From: Dastarcus helophoroides
Lineage: Eukaryota > Arthropoda > Insecta > Coleoptera > Bothrideridae
Direction: 5' to 3'
DNA: 64,000 nt
Assembly: GCA_028583605.1 (NCBI GenBank)
Contig: CM053332.1
Location: 19,666,851-19,730,850, forward strand
Translations under genes and position numbers: made by a program
In this document: piece by piece, positions 1 through 12,274 of the stretch
Position numbering within the stretch: position 1 is the first letter of the stretch
Layout of the letters: every line of letters begins with the position of its first letter
Notes under the pieces: model-generated
Database searches by the model: none
What the model was told of the DNA's origin: nothing
What the model saw: the letters and a program-made list of their open reading frames with translations, nothing else

Positions 1-935
1 AGAATGTATGAAAAGTAGAAATTTTGAATAACCCGAAATTTTCAAAAGAAGTCAAAATGTCCAAAAAAAAAGACAGCAATTTTCAAAAATTTTAGAGAAT
101 GCAAAAATAAATAGAAAAAAGTGCCAAAAAACTCAATCCTCGCGCTTAAATTTTAAAAAAATTGGGATTTTCAAAGGATTAAATTTTCAAAAAAGGCCAG
201 AATGTATAAAAAGTTGAAATTTTGAATAACCCGAAATTTTCAGAAGAAGTCAAAATCTCCAAAAAAAGACAGCAATTTTTAAAAATATTAAAGAATGCAA
301 AAATAAATTGAAAAAAATGCCAAAAAACTCAAACCTTGCGCTAAAATTTAAAAAAATATCGGGATTATCAAAGGATTAAATTTTCCAAAAAGGCCAGAAT
401 GTATAAAAAGTTGAAATTTTGAATAACCCGAAATTTTTAAAAGAAGTCAAAATCTCCAAAAAAGACAGCAATTTTTAAAAATATTAAAGAATGCAAAAAT
501 AAATTGAAAAAAATGCCAAAAAACTCAAACCTCGCGCTAAAATTTAAAAAAATATCAGGATTATCAAAGGATTAAATTTTCCAAAAAGGCCAGAATGTAT
601 AAAAAGTTGAAATTTTGAATAACCCAAAATTTTTAAAAGAAGTCAAAATCTCCAAAAAAGACAGCAATTTTCAAAAATATTAAAGAATGCAAAAATAAAT
701 TAAAAAAATGCCAAAAAACTCAAACCTCGCGCTTAAATTTTCAAAAACAAATCGTGATTTTCAAAGGATTAAATTTTCCAAAAGACCAGAATGTATAAAA
801 AGTTGAAATTTTAAATAAACGGAAATGTTCAAAAGAAGTCAACATTTAAAAAAAAGAAACAATTTTTGAAAATATCAAAACAGGTAAAAATAAATAGAAA
901 AAAATGCCAAAAACTCAAACCTCGTAAAAAAAGAT
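1..935. repeat. 197-bp tandem repeat, about 4.7 copies
   Basis: Units restart with AGAATGTATAAAAAGTTG near 1, 199, 396, 592 and 788, giving periods of 196-198 bp. Each unit carries AACCCGAAATTTT, a GACAGCAATTTT block and a CTCAAACCTCGCG block. The last unit is clearly diverged. The array probably extends to the left of the window. No reading frame is conserved between units, so this is non-coding satellite-like DNA. Confidence 0.9.
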
Positions 936-2113
936 GCCATTTGGAAAAAAAGTTGGCATTTTCATCAGATCGATACATCAAAGTTCCAAAAATAATCAAA
1001 AATTTAAGAAAAACTGAATTTTGGAAAAATAAGTCTTAAAAAATCTCAACTTAAACGATCAATATCTTCAATGAAATGGAAAAAATCTAGAAAAGTGATT
1101 TACTACTAAAAAAGTTGAATTTTTTAAAGAACTGTCAAAATTTGGTGAAAAGTTACAATTACAAAAAAAAAAATAATAAAAATATTAAATTAAAAACAAA
1201 AATCAAAATTAGGAGAATTCAAAAATTTTTTAAAATATTTACATTTAAAAGAAAGTCATAATTATGAAAATATGTAAAAATTTTTACTAATTTAAGTCGA
1301 AACTATCAAAATTATTTAAAAGTAGACATTTTGGATATTTTAAAAATTTGAAAAGAGTTCCAAACTCTTTTAAAGGGACTTGAGAATTCTAAACTCTTTC
1401 AAAATCTCGAAAGTTTTAAACAAACCAAAGTTTAAAAAAAATCGAGATTTTCAAAGGGCTGATTTTTTTTAAAAAACCCAACATTTTCAAAAAGTCCCAA
1501 TTTTGAACTAAATGTAATTTTCAAAAAATGTCCAAATTTCCACGAAAAAATATGAACTTTTCAATAAAGTCAAAAATAAGAATTATGCCAAAAACCCAAA
1601 CATGGCGAAAAAAATTGAAAAATATTGACATTCGGAAAAAAATTCAACATTTTCAACAGATCGAAGTTCCCATAACTGATCAAAACTTAAAAAACAAAAA
1701 AATTTAGCCAAAATTATTTCAACAAGTCGTAACTTACAAAAAATCAAAACAAAGTATAAATTAAAAAAGTCTATACTTTACTAAAAAAGAGTGGAATTAT
1801 TCAAAATAACAAATTTTTCCACAAAAAGATCGAATTTCACAAAATGGCAAATAGAAGAAAAACAGAAAAGTCAAATCTTTCGAGTCAAAATTTTGCAAAA
1901 TGCCCGGACTTTAAAAGCTGACATTTTGAAAAGAATTTTATTTTGCTGTTGTTTCAAAAAAAATCGAAATCTTTACTAAATTTTTAAATAACTAAACATT
2001 TTTCCAATCGAGTTTTTTTAACCTAAAATAATCAAACAATTTAAAATTTTGAAAAAATATCGAATTTTTGGAAAATGCGAACAGGTTTATAAAGTGCATA
2101 TTTTGAAAAAGTG
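936..2113. other. A-rich diffuse repeat DNA, no gene seen
   Basis: The plus strand is strongly A-rich with irregular reuse of words such as TCGAAATTTT and GTCAAAATTTT. A 62-codon open frame at 1791-1979 is low-complexity (Lys, Asn, Phe, Ile) and lies in this background. I see no domain, splice-site context or promoter. Confidence 0.7.
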
Positions 2114-2868
2114 TACAGGGTGTCCCCGTTTTAAGTTTCTTAAATGAAACAAGTGATAGAAAAAACAATTTTAACCAAAAAGTTTCCTATAGACATGTAT
2201 CCGGAAACTCTTAATAAAAAAGATACAAGGTGTTGAAATTGGAATTAAAAGAAAAAGTTTTTATTTTTTCACTTTCAGGTTTTTTGCACACATTGTGTAT
2301 GAATTAAGGATCATAATATACAATAAAACTAAGTTTCTATCTCAATCAGTGGTGGAGTAACAAGCAATCTGTTATATTATTGTAGGAAAAACGCGGTACG
2401 CCACTGTAGAAATAAAATAAAATACCTGTTTTGCGTAAAATATTTAATTTTGAATAAAAGTAACTTTTGGAAAAAACATCACTCTCACTCATACTTTCAC
2501 TAAAAAGAGTCCCAAAAATTTAAATTCTGTCACAATAGTCACAAATATGAAAGAACTTTATCCAAAACTGTTAATCCATTTCATTTTATCCAGTGTCGTA
2601 CCCGCAACTCCACCACTGGTTGAGATAAAAACTTAATTTTTCTCCTATTTTATAATCACTCATATACGCACCACGTGTATAAAATTTAGTTTAAATAACT
2701 CTGAAAACTTGAAAATGAAATAATAAAAATTTCTTTTATTCAAATTTTAACACCTTGTATCTTTTTTATTAAGAATTTCTGGATACATGTTCATAGGAAA
2801 CTTTTTCCTTAGAATTACTTTTTCTATCACCTGTTTTATTTAAGGCACTTAAAACGGGACACCCTGTA
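2114..2868. mobile_element. Foldback/MITE-like element with ~250-bp inverted arms
   Basis: The left end TACAGGGTGTCCCC (2114) mirrors the right end GGGACACCCTGTA (to 2868). The inverted match continues through the arms: AAAAAGATACAAGGTGTT on the left against AACACCTTGTATCTTTTTTA on the right, and CAGTGGTGGAGT (2347-2358) against ACTCCACCACTG (2607-2618). The middle still contains inverted pieces (GCGGTACGCCACTG against CAGTGTCGTACCCGC), so the whole element is a decayed palindrome. No transposase is present. The superfamily is not resolved, and a target duplication cannot be called because the flanks are AT-rich. Confidence 0.75.
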
Positions 2869-4022
2869 TATTTGGAAAGATTAAAATCCTAACAAATATC
2901 GATATTTTTGAAAAAAGTTACAATTTTGAAAATAAATTGCTAAAAATCAAAAATATATAAAAGTAACATTTTTGATAAAAATGAAAGCTTTGAAAAGAAG
3001 TCAAAATTTTGAGTCACAATTTTAAAAAGGGTGAATTTTTTAAGTAAAATAGAATAAAAAAATAGAATTTTATAAAACAAAAATTCAAAAGCATGAGAAG
3101 TTGAAAATCGAAGTTTACAAAGCTCAAAATTACGAAAGAGATCAAAGTTTCTCAAAAAAATGAAACATTTTAAATAATTTTGATTTTGAAATGCAAATCT
3201 TGCGTTTGGATAGCTAAGCCATCATCATGATGATAGCTCAGCTATCGAAACGAGTTAGAGCAACCTATGTTGTGTTTTTTAATCTTTCTTGGTTTCAGGG
3301 GACAATATATGTATTTAAATTTTTGGGGACCACCAAGGACCAGTCCGTTCCACCAAAATTTTGATTTTCTTTAAATAAGTCTCAACTCACAAAAAATTAA
3401 AATCATAAATAAATAAGATTTAAAAATATCAATATTCTTACAATAGCCACCGTAATTTTTAAAAAAGCAAATGTTTCCAAAAGAGGCCAAAATTTACAAA
3501 AAACTTAAAATAAAATATAAACAAAATTTAAATAAGTCAATTAAATTAAAAAAGTCAATATTTTAAAAAAGTGGAAATTTTGAAATTGGTTGGAAGTCGA
3601 CACTTTCAAAATAAGGTCATTTTTTCTAATCTGAAATTGACAAAAAATTTGAAAGTTTCGACTCTAAATTTTGAAAACATTCGAAATTTTGCGAACCTAC
3701 ATTTTCAAAACCAGAATATTTTAAATAGGTCAAAATTTTGGAAAAATATCGAAATTTTGAACAACTAAAAATTTTTAAAAGGTGCAAATTTTGGAAAAAG
3801 CGTATATTTTAAAATATTGATGCAATCAAAATAAATCAAAATTGATGTTGACAGTCTTAGGAAAGTTGCAATTTTTCCAAATGTGGATATTTTAGAGAAA
3901 ATTGAAATTTCTAAAAAGTTAAAAAAAAAGTAGAATTTTTCGAAGAATCAAAACCGTGAAGAAAATTAAAATTTGAGGGCAATATTTTAAAATAGTCGAA
4001 ATTAAAAAAAAAAGATTAAAAA
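2869..4022. other. A-rich diffuse repeat DNA
   Basis: Irregular GTCGAAATTTT-type words on a strongly A-rich plus strand. Open frames at 2940-3155 (minus) and 3571-3768 (plus) are low-complexity and unsupported. The stretch is interrupted by one dispersed-family copy at 3208-3360. Confidence 0.65.
3208..3360 (+). repeat. GAAACGCG dispersed family, half copy
   Basis: Contains the hairpin GATAGCTCAGCTATC followed by GAAAC, then AGTTAGAGCAACC, TTTCTTGGTTTCAGGGG and the outer end ACCAGTCCGTTCCACC. The CTGAAGA segment before the hairpin is decayed. The same word order recurs at least a dozen times in the window. Confidence 0.85.
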
Positions 4023-6480
4023 TATAGAATTTTATAATCAACCTAAATTAGAAAGGTCGAAGATTTGAAAGAAAATTCGAACTTTCCAAAAATCGACATG
4101 TTGAAAAAAATAGCAATTTTTACAAAAATTCGAAAGCAGGTCAAAGGTGTACATTTTTAGAATAAAATAGTTTTCAAATAACATCCTAAACTTAAAAAAA
4201 AGTTCACGTTTCAAACGAGCTGTAAAAAGTGGATATTTTTGAAATACCAAAATTTTCAAAAGAGTTTCGAATTTTTGAAAAATAAAATCCCAATTTTAGA
4301 GTAGTTAAAATTAAAAAAAAATAGTTTTAAAAGTATAGAATTTTATAATCAATCTAAATTAGAAAGGTCGAAAATTTGAAAGAAAATTCAAACTTTCCAA
4401 AAATGGACATTTTGAAAAAGTCGGAATTTTTACAAAAAAAATCGGAATTTCTACAAAAACTTAAAGGTAGGTCAAAAGTGGACATTTTAAGAATATAATA
4501 GTTTCTAAACCTAAAAAAAAATTGATGTTTATAAACGAGCTGAAAAAGGTGAATAGTTTTGAGATCACAAAGTTTCGAAAAGAGTTTTGAATTTTTGAAA
4601 AATAAACTCTAAATTTTATATAGTTCGAAATTAAAAATAAATAGAATTAAAAGTATAGAATTTTATAACCAATCTAAATTAGAAAGGTCGAAAATTTAAA
4701 AGAAAATTCGAACTTTCCAAAAATCGACATTTTGAAAAAATCGGAATTTTTAAAAAAATCAAAAGTAGGGCAAAGGATGAACATTTTCAGAATATGATAG
4801 TTTTCAAATAAGTTTCTCAACTTAAAAAAAGTCAACGTTTCTAAACGAGCTGGAAAAAGTGGATATTTTTGAAATATCAATTTCCAAAAGAGTTTGGAAT
4901 TTTTGAAAAATAAAGTCCAAATTTTAAAATAGTCGAAAATAAAAAAAATAGGATTAAAAGTATAGAATTTTATAATCAATCTAAATTAGAAAGGGCAAAA
5001 ATTTGAAAGAAAATTCAAACTTTCCCAAATTGACAGTTAAAAAATGGACTTTTTACAAAAATTCAAAAGTTAGTCAAAGATATTTTCAGAATAAACTATA
5101 GTTTCCGAAAAAGTCTCTAAATCTAAAAAAAGTCAACTTTTCTAAACGAGCTGGAAAAAGTGGATATTTTTGAAATATCAAAGTTTCCATAAGAGTTTCG
5201 AATTTTTAAAAAATAAAGTCCAAATTTTAAAATATTTGAAAATAAGAAAAATAGGATTAAGAGTATAGAATTTTATAATCAATCTAAATTAGAAAGGGCA
5301 GAAATTTGAAAGAAAATTCAAAGTTTCCAAAAATTGACAGTTTAAAAAAAATTGACTTTTTACAAAAATTCAAAAGTTAGTCAAAGATATTTTCAGAATA
5401 AACTGTGATTTCCGAAAAAGTCTCTAAACTTAAAAAAAGTCAACTTTTCTAAACGAGCTGGAAAAAGTGGATATTTTTAAAATATCTACGTTTCCAAAAG
5501 AGTTTCGAATTTTTGAAAATTAAATTCGAAATTTTCAAATAGTCAAAATTTAAAAAAAAATTGGATTAAAAGTATAGAATTTTAAAATCAATCTAAATTA
5601 TAAAGGTCGAAAATTTGAAAGAAAAGTCAAACTTTCCAAAAATGGACATTTTGAAAAAGTTGGACTTTTTACAAAAATTCAAAAGTTAGTCAAAGATATT
5701 TTCAGAATAAACTATAGTTTCCGAAAAAGTCTCTAAATCTAAAGAAAGTCAACTTTTCTAAACGAGCTGGAAAAAGTGTATATTTTTGAAATATCAAAGT
5801 TTCCAAAACAGTTTCGAATTTTTGAAAAATAAAGTCCAAATTTTAAAATAGTCGAAAATAAAAAAAAATAGGATTAAGAGTATAGAATTTTATAATCAAT
5901 CTAAATTAGAAAGGGCAAAAATTTGAAAGAAAATTCAAAGTTTCCAAAAATTGACAGTTTAAAAAAATGGACTTTTTACAAAAATTCAAAAGTTAGTCAA
6001 AGATATTTTCAGAATAAACTATAGTTTCCGAAAAAGTCTCTGAACCTAAAAAAAGTCAACTTTTCTAAACGAGTTGGAAAAAGTGGATATTTTTGAAATA
6101 TCAAAATTTCCAAAAGAGTTTCGAATTTTTGAAAATTAAATTCGAAATTTTCAAATAGTCAAAATTAAAAATAAATAGGATTAAAAGTATAGAATTTTAA
6201 AATCAATCCAAACTATAAAGGTCGAAAATTTGAAAGAAAAGTCAAACTTTCCAAAAATGGACATTTTGAAAAAATTGGACTTTTTACAAAAATGCAAAAG
6301 TTAGTCAAAGATGGACATTTTCAGAGTAAAATATAGTTTCCGAAAAAGTCTCTAAACTTAAAAATATTCAGCTTTTCTGAGTGATCTGAAAAGTGGTCAT
6401 TTTTGAAATATCAAAGTTTCCAAATGAGTTTCGAATTTTTGAAAAATAAAATCAAAATTTTCAAACAAGACCGGGTTTTG
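4023..6480. repeat. ~308-bp tandem array, 8 units
   Basis: The marker TATAGAATTTTATAATCA recurs at about 4023, 4334, 4654, 4961, 5264, 5573, 5881 and 6188 (periods 303-320). Each unit also contains AAACGAGCTGGAAAAAGTGG and CAAAAGAGTTTCGAATTTTT. Sequence similarity is high between 4961 and 6188 and lower in the outer units, as expected for unequal exchange acting mainly inside the array. Minus-strand frames at 4038-4259 and 4674-4979 are shadows of the repeat. Confidence 0.92.
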
Positions 6481-6945
6481 AGAAAAATCTTTCAAAACGT
6501 TTAATTTCTTAAAAAGGTCAGAGATTTCAGAAATTGGAAATAATGAAAATATGGAAATTTTTAATTAAAGTAGAAATTTACAAAAAAAAGTTTAATTTGT
6601 GTAACATGCAAATATTAAAAAAAGATCGAAATTCAGAAAAAAAATCTAAATATTCAGAATGGATCGTAGATTTTTTAAAAAGAAACAGAAGGAAAACAGA
6701 AAGAGACAGTTTTAAAAAAAGTCGAAATTTAAACAAATTTCATTTCGACAAAGAGTCAAAATAAAAAAAAAGATTTTTCTAAAAGGTTTAAATTCCCAAA
6801 ACTAAATCAAAATCGAATTCTTTAAGAGATCAAGATTTTTAGAGAAGTTGAAACTTCGATACCAGCTAGAAATTCTAAAAACAGAAAATCGAAATTATCA
6901 AAGATCAAAATTTTGAAAAAGCTGTAATGTTCAATAAACTAATAA
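6481..6945. other. A-rich diffuse DNA after the 308-bp array
   Basis: A Lys/Asn/Ile-rich open frame (6534-6764) is present but has low-complexity composition like the neighbouring repeats. No gene signal. Confidence 0.6.
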
Positions 6946-9090
6946 ACTAACCTAAGCCCCTTATTTAGGGGTCCCTACCAAAGTAAGCGTGGGCGTTGGA
7001 TCTTAAGTATATTTATTAATGTTGCAACCTAGAGATCCAATTCATCAGATATAAAATTTAATACACATTTTCACCCCCTTGGAGGGCTGAATTTTGAAAA
7101 ATTCTTCGCAAAAGTGGGGAACTCCTATTCAAAAGTTGGCCTGTGTTGGTGAATCGGTGTTTTATTAAGTAGATGTGCCATAAGATTGCCATCTTTGCTG
7201 GACAGAATCATCCAGATCATTGACCGTTGTGTCAATTGTACAAGTTTTACATCGCTTTTTGTTAAACGTTCGTCGTCGAAGTGATACAGTTGAAATAATT
7301 TATCGATAAAATAGTTAAACGGAGATATGCGGGCCCCACTTCTCGAGTAAATAAAAGGGAGCGTTCTTGTTGTCGAGAGAAATGTTCGAAGAGAATGTTA
7401 TTTTAATGTAACTCGTCGTTCGAAGAAAACCTCATTTTCTCCAAACACCCTGCAGCGATATAGACTTTTTGCAGATCCCGCCAGCGATGTAACATGGAAA
7501 TTTTCGAATTAGTTTATATGCATTTTTCAACCCCAGTTCCCTTTGTTGTTCGCCCGCTTCTAAATTAACTTTACTATGAAGTAATTAAACGTACTCTGGG
7601 CTTTTCTCGAGGTACTGAATTAAAAACTGAGTAAATAAAGGTAAACCCTTTTTTGCATAAAAGTCGCCTTTTTGTGGGTTTCTGCTCGACCTATTTAAGC
7701 TTATATTAAGAAGGGGTGAATTGGGAAGGTCTTGTAGCTTTCGAGGGGGTTTTTCTAATTAGACGAATCGCGAATTCTTTGCGTAGGCGTTAATCTTGTG
7801 ATCTTACTTTCGTCGAAATTGTTTTCTTTTTACCAGCGATGACTAAAAACGAAATTATGTTAAACTTTATTTGATATGCAAGTTGTCCAACCAAAAAATA
7901 GTCTTTTCGATTTACATAAATCATTAATTAATTGAAGGGAGCAAGTTAATTTCTTGGACAGACACTTTTTTGTGAACTTTTCTCGTTTTTTCATTGAATA
8001 ACAAATCTCTTTACATAGAGAAAAATGTTTCAAACTTTCTATGAATATCTTTTTAACTATTTTTGACTTATATCAGTATGTAGGATGTTCAGGCAATCGA
8101 ATTTTGGAATTGCTGTAATCAAGTTCTATCACCACTGGTGACTGTCACAATTTAAATATACAAAATGTATAAAATACAAAGAAATTATATATTAAAAATA
8201 GTTGATGAGATTTCGCTAATATGTTCGCCCACAACGTCTCAGCTTGCTGTAACGGCGACGTGTGCTCTGCCAGTAATTATTGTGTTGCGTAGTAGCGAAT
8301 AAACCTGTCCTGACTCCTGAAACTTTCATCTACATGAAATAATGTAAAGGACAAGTTTTAGCTGCGATGAGCTTTCGGTGGAAGAAAAAGGTTGCACCTT
8401 CTTCAATGTATTTAAAAATACAAATAAAAATAAAATGTTATTGATTAAAACTCATGAAAACAGCGGCTGTAACCTTGCCAAAAACAGTGCTTCGAGGAAA
8501 AGAGCGCGGTCAGTATTTCCTATTCTACGCGATAGAAAAATAAGCAATCCTTTCTGTTTCATGTGAGACCGTATATCACCCTATTAGACTCGTAACGAAA
8601 TTGGACTTCCGTCGGGGGTGCTTTTTGTCTAATTTATTAAGAAAGATTTGTTACGAGCAAAGTTTATTATGTCTGGTTTAATTTTATTATCTTCGGAAAC
8701 CCGCGGCAAATATGTTAATTAAAAAAGGACCCGAGATAAATTCGGGTTTGCGTTCTAGTTTGTGCATTTCGTATACTTCGACCTCTGGCGCTCGAATCCT
8801 TACAGGAGAGGTTATTCAAACGTGCTATTTCACGGTTTTATCGCTGGGTTGGCAATAAATTCAAGAGAATGGGCTAAAATTTATCCGACTGATAAATTGA
8901 ACGTGTTAAAGAACCTCTGAAGGTATGTGATGCCGTTGAATCGCTAATGTTGAATTAAATTATGGCAGAAGTATATAAATCTTTCAACATTATATTATTC
9001 TTAGCGTAGATACATTAAATCAGATATTTTTACGTTGTGTCATAACCCCCCCCCTCCCAAAGAGTAAGACTAAATGAAATTACATTCTTC
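6946..9090. other. Unique intergenic or intronic DNA, no gene identified
   Basis: Base composition becomes ordinary, with CpG-containing unique words. It opens with a small hairpin AAGCCCCTTATTTAGGGGT (about 6954-6972). The largest frame, 8378-8566 (62 codons, starting with a non-ATG codon), has no recognisable domain. A run of nine C lies near 9048-9056. Conserved non-coding DNA or an intron would both fit. I cannot support an exon. Confidence 0.55.
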
Positions 9091-9685
9091 CCAGCTTTAA
9101 GTTTTTTTTTATATAAATCGAAAATTCGTATTAAAATTGACAGTTAAAAAAATCAAAACTTGCAAAAAAGTTGAAATCTTAGAAGGCAGTCGAAATTTTA
9201 AAAAAATGTTAGAAGATTTAAAATTGAAGATTAAATTTCTAAGTTAGCTGAGTTAGCGTGTAAAAATTCTTATTATTGCAGAGTTTAACCTGGAAATTTA
9301 AAAAAAGTTGTAAAAGAGGAAGAAACATCTTTGGAAATCTTTGCGAGAAAGAACGACAATTTGAATAGACCAAGAGTCTTTCTAAATTAATGTAAAATCA
9401 AGTTGGAACTTCTAAATTAATAAAAAATAAATCATGAAAATTAAAAAGGAAAAATTCCAAATGGAGACAAAGATCAAAATTTAAAAAAAACCTGATTTAT
9501 GTCAAGAAAAAATTCTGGCTTGTTTCCTCCACCTTCTTCGCTTCTTTTTTCTTTTCTTCTTTCTCTTTTTCTATTTCTATTTTTGTAAAATTAAAATCTG
9601 TAATCTTCAGTTGCCCATCTTTCCTTTGAAAATTTTTAAAATATTATCTACTATTTAGAAATTTAAACAGAAATCTTGTCCCTTG
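9091..9685. other. AT-rich diffuse DNA with pyrimidine-rich patch
   Basis: A-rich words similar to the neighbouring arrays, plus a CTTCTTTTTTCTTTTCTTC-like pyrimidine run at about 9528-9575. No gene is seen. Confidence 0.55.
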
Positions 9686-9860
9686 AAACCAAGAAAGATA
9701 AAGAAAACATAACAAAGGTTGGTCTTACGCGTTTCGACAGCCAAGCTATCATCTTCAGAGAAATACTGTTTTTTTAGTCTTTCTTGGTTTCAGGAGACAA
9801 AATTTGTATTTCAATTTTTTAAGATAACCAAGGGCCAGCCTGTGCCACAAAAGAAAAACT
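9686..9860. mobile_element. GAAACGCG dispersed family, shortened foldback copy
   Basis: Left half (minus orientation): TTGTCCCTTGAAACCAAG, then CGCGTTTCGACAGCCAAGCTATC. Right half (plus orientation): CTTTCTTGGTTTCAGGAG, then GATAACCAAGGGCCAGCC. The two halves are inverted copies of one arm, and the inner part of the right arm is missing. Confidence 0.85.
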
Positions 9861-10120
9861 TTTTTTAGAAATTTAAATTGTATTCTGATTTTTTTGCTTG
9901 TATTTCCGTCATTAATTTTAAAATTTAATTATAAGTCATAGTTTGCATTCTGAATATTTGCTTTGTTTATCAAGAAATGTAATTTTATTCCCCAATTGTT
10001 AACTTATTTTTTAGAAATTTTAAAATCGTTTTTTTGTAGATTGGGTTTTTTTAACTGTTAATTTCGAATTCTCATTCAAAAGTACAAGATAATGCGATTT
10101 TTGATCTACATCCACTTGGC

Positions 10121-10410
10121 TCAGTGTTTCCCAAAGTGTGGTATATGTGTATCCCCGGGGGCATGGGAAAAGTTTAATGGGGATACGCGCTGCACCGGGT
10201 GCCTTTAAATGACTTAAAAATTAAAAATTTATTGTTTGGATAAACGTAGCAAAACTAACCTATTTAGCTTGCACAGTTTCAAAGAGTTGTGCAGAATGCA
10301 GAATGATGTTCTGTTCATATTTGTTGTTATGTTCAGCTGATAAAGAATATCTTCCAGATTTATACACTGTGCGATTTGTAACAAAGGGTACTCAAGGTCA
10401 CCAAAATTAT
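10121..10410 (+). mobile_element. hAT-like non-autonomous element, right end lost
   Basis: It begins CAGTGTTTCCCAAAGTGTGG, the classic hAT-type terminal sequence, followed by a subterminal mirrored pair (GTATCCCCGGGGGCAT and AATGGGGATACGCG). Near 10385-10405, GGGTACTCAAGGTCACCAAA resembles the usual sequence just inside the other end, but the expected TTTGGGAAACACTG end is absent. No transposase frame is present. The hAT assignment is by terminal-motif recognition only. Confidence 0.55.
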
Positions 10411-10619
10411 AGAATAGAAAGGGTACACAGACGTCGAAAGTTTAGAAAACAGTTTAAATATCAGGGTTTTAACCTCAGTTAACAGATCGTGAACTGAAAA
10501 TTTGAAAAGCTCAAATTTTTAATCAAGTGGATCTTTTTAAAACAGGCGAAAATGTCGATATGAATAAAAAAAATCGACATTAACAAATATATAAAATTTA
10601 CAAAAAAAAAGGATCTAAA

Positions 10620-11212
10620 TCTTAGAAATAGTCGAAAATTTGAAAACGTCGAAATTTTGAAAACGTTGAAATTTTGAAAACGTCAAACTTTTAAAATGGT
10701 CGAAATTTTGAAAACGTTGATATTTTAAAAACGTCGAAATTTTGAAAAGGTCGAAATTTTGAAAATGTCGAAATTTTGAAAACGTCGAAATTTTGAAAAC
10801 GTCGAAATTTTGTAAACGTCGAAATTTTAAAAAGGTCGAAATGTTGAAAACGTTGATATTTTAAAAACGTCGAAATTTTGAAAAGGTCGAAATTTTGAAA
10901 ATTTCGAAATTTTGAAAACGTCGAAATTTTGAAAACGTCGAAATTTTGAAAACGTCGAACTTTTAAAAAGGTAGAAATTTTAAAACGTTGATATTTTAAA
11001 AACGTCGAAATTTTGAAAAGGTCAAAATTTTGAAAATGTCGAAATTTTGAAAACGTCGAAATTTTGAAAACGTCGAAATTTTGAAAACGTCGAAATTTTG
11101 AAAACGTCGAAATTTTAAAAAGGTCGAAATTTTTTGAAAACGTTGATATTTTAAAAACGTCGAAATTTTGAAAAGGTCGAAATTTTGAAAACGTCGTAAT
11201 TTTAAATACAAT
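10620..11212. repeat. 17-bp satellite with 136-bp higher-order unit
   Basis: The monomer is CGAAATTTTGAAAACGT with few variants. A diagnostic variant (ACGTTGATATTTTAAAAAC) recurs at about 10716, 10852, 10987 and 11142, i.e. every 136, 135 and 155 bp, which matches eight, eight and nine monomers. Because 17 is not a multiple of 3 the array reads through all frames, giving 17-residue peptide repeats in the minus frames 10691-11242 and 10996-11211. These are artefacts, not proteins. Confidence 0.93.
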
Positions 11213-11247
11213 AAAAGCTCCCTGAAAGGTTGATTTTTTCAAAATGA

Positions 11248-11320
11248 GAGCAATCTTTGTTGTGTTTTTTAGTCTGTCTTGGTTTCAAGGGACAAATTCT
11301 GTATTTCAACATGTTGAAGT
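11248..11320 (+). repeat. GAAACGCG dispersed family, fragment
   Basis: GAGAGCAATCTTTGTTGTG, then TCTTGGTTTCAAGGGACAAA and TGTATTTCAACATGTTGAAG. Only the outer part of one arm remains. Confidence 0.75.
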
Positions 11321-11483
11321 TAAAAAAAAATGAATAATAAACTAAGGCAAATCCGAATTTTCGAAAAGTTGACAATTTAAATAATTACGGAAATTAAAAA
11401 AAACCAAAATGTTTAAAACGTTGGCGTCAAAATTTTAAAGCCCAAATTTTCAAAAAAAACTTTAAACTTCCAATAAAATCGAA

Positions 11484-11620
11484 ATGTTGGTGGAACGGAC
11501 TGGTCCTTGTTTATCTTCAAAAAAAAAGCTGGCTTGGCTGTCGAAATGCTTTAGAGCAAGCTTTGTTTTGGTTTTTAATCTCTTTTGGTTTCAGAGGACA
11601 AAATTTGTATTTCAAAACCA
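11484..11620 (+). repeat. GAAACGCG dispersed family, collapsed copy
   Basis: The outer end GGTGGAACGGACTGGTCC (minus-oriented arm) joins directly to a plus-oriented inner arm GCTTGGCTGTCGAAATGC, then TTTTGGTTTCAGAGGAC. The central part of the palindrome is deleted. Confidence 0.8.
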
Positions 11621-11639
11621 AAATGTTTACAAAAAAAAT

Positions 11640-12270
11640 GTTAAAGTTTTGAAGGAAGTCCAGAATGTTGAATGTCAAAACTCTGAAAAGGGTGAAATTT
11701 TGAAAAATGTCGACATCTTAAAATTTGGTGAAATTTTCATGGAAACAATTAAAATTCCTAAAGAAAAGTTAGAGATTTCAAAAGAGTCGAAATTTTTTAA
11801 AAATGAAATTTTAAAGAAATTGGCATTTTCAAAAAATTCAAACGAACGAAATAATGGGAAAGTTTTCAAAACATTTTGTTATTTTTAAAATAGTTAGAAT
11901 TTTGGAAAAACAGTTACATTTCAAAAATAGACAGAATAATGAAGAAACATCGAAATTAAAAAAATGAAATGTGTAATATGTTCAAAAAAAGCCAAAAATG
12001 TTTTGAAAAGTTAAAATTTTGGAAAAAAATCAAAATGTTGGGTAATTCAAATGTTGAATTGCAACGTTTTTTTAAAAGCTGAAACTTTTATTAGTTTTCA
12101 AAAAAAAAATTAAATTTTGTAAGAATATCACTAAAAAGTCAAGATTTTCAGAAAAAATCGAAAATTTGGAGAAGGATCAACAATGTCGACACTACAAAAA
12201 TTAACAATTAAAAACAATGAAGGTTTTGAAAAAAGTTAAAAGGTTGCAGTAAGTTGGGACCTCTAAAAAT
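11640..12270. other. A-rich diffuse DNA, no gene
   Basis: Words of the GAAATTTT type with no clear period. The open frame 11484-11888 runs out of the repeat copy above and is low-complexity in its second half, so I do not accept it as a gene. Confidence 0.6.
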
Positions 12271-12274
12271 CGAT

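Noticed and set aside
8780..8815. tRNA-like GCTCGAATCC word
   Set aside because: Only a T-arm-like word. No cloverleaf, acceptor stem or A box could be found around it.
10691..11242. 183-codon minus frame of KISTFSKFRRFQNFDVF units, looking like a repeat protein
   Set aside because: The 17-residue period is exactly the 17-bp monomer read three times. Several frames are open. No start context or promoter.
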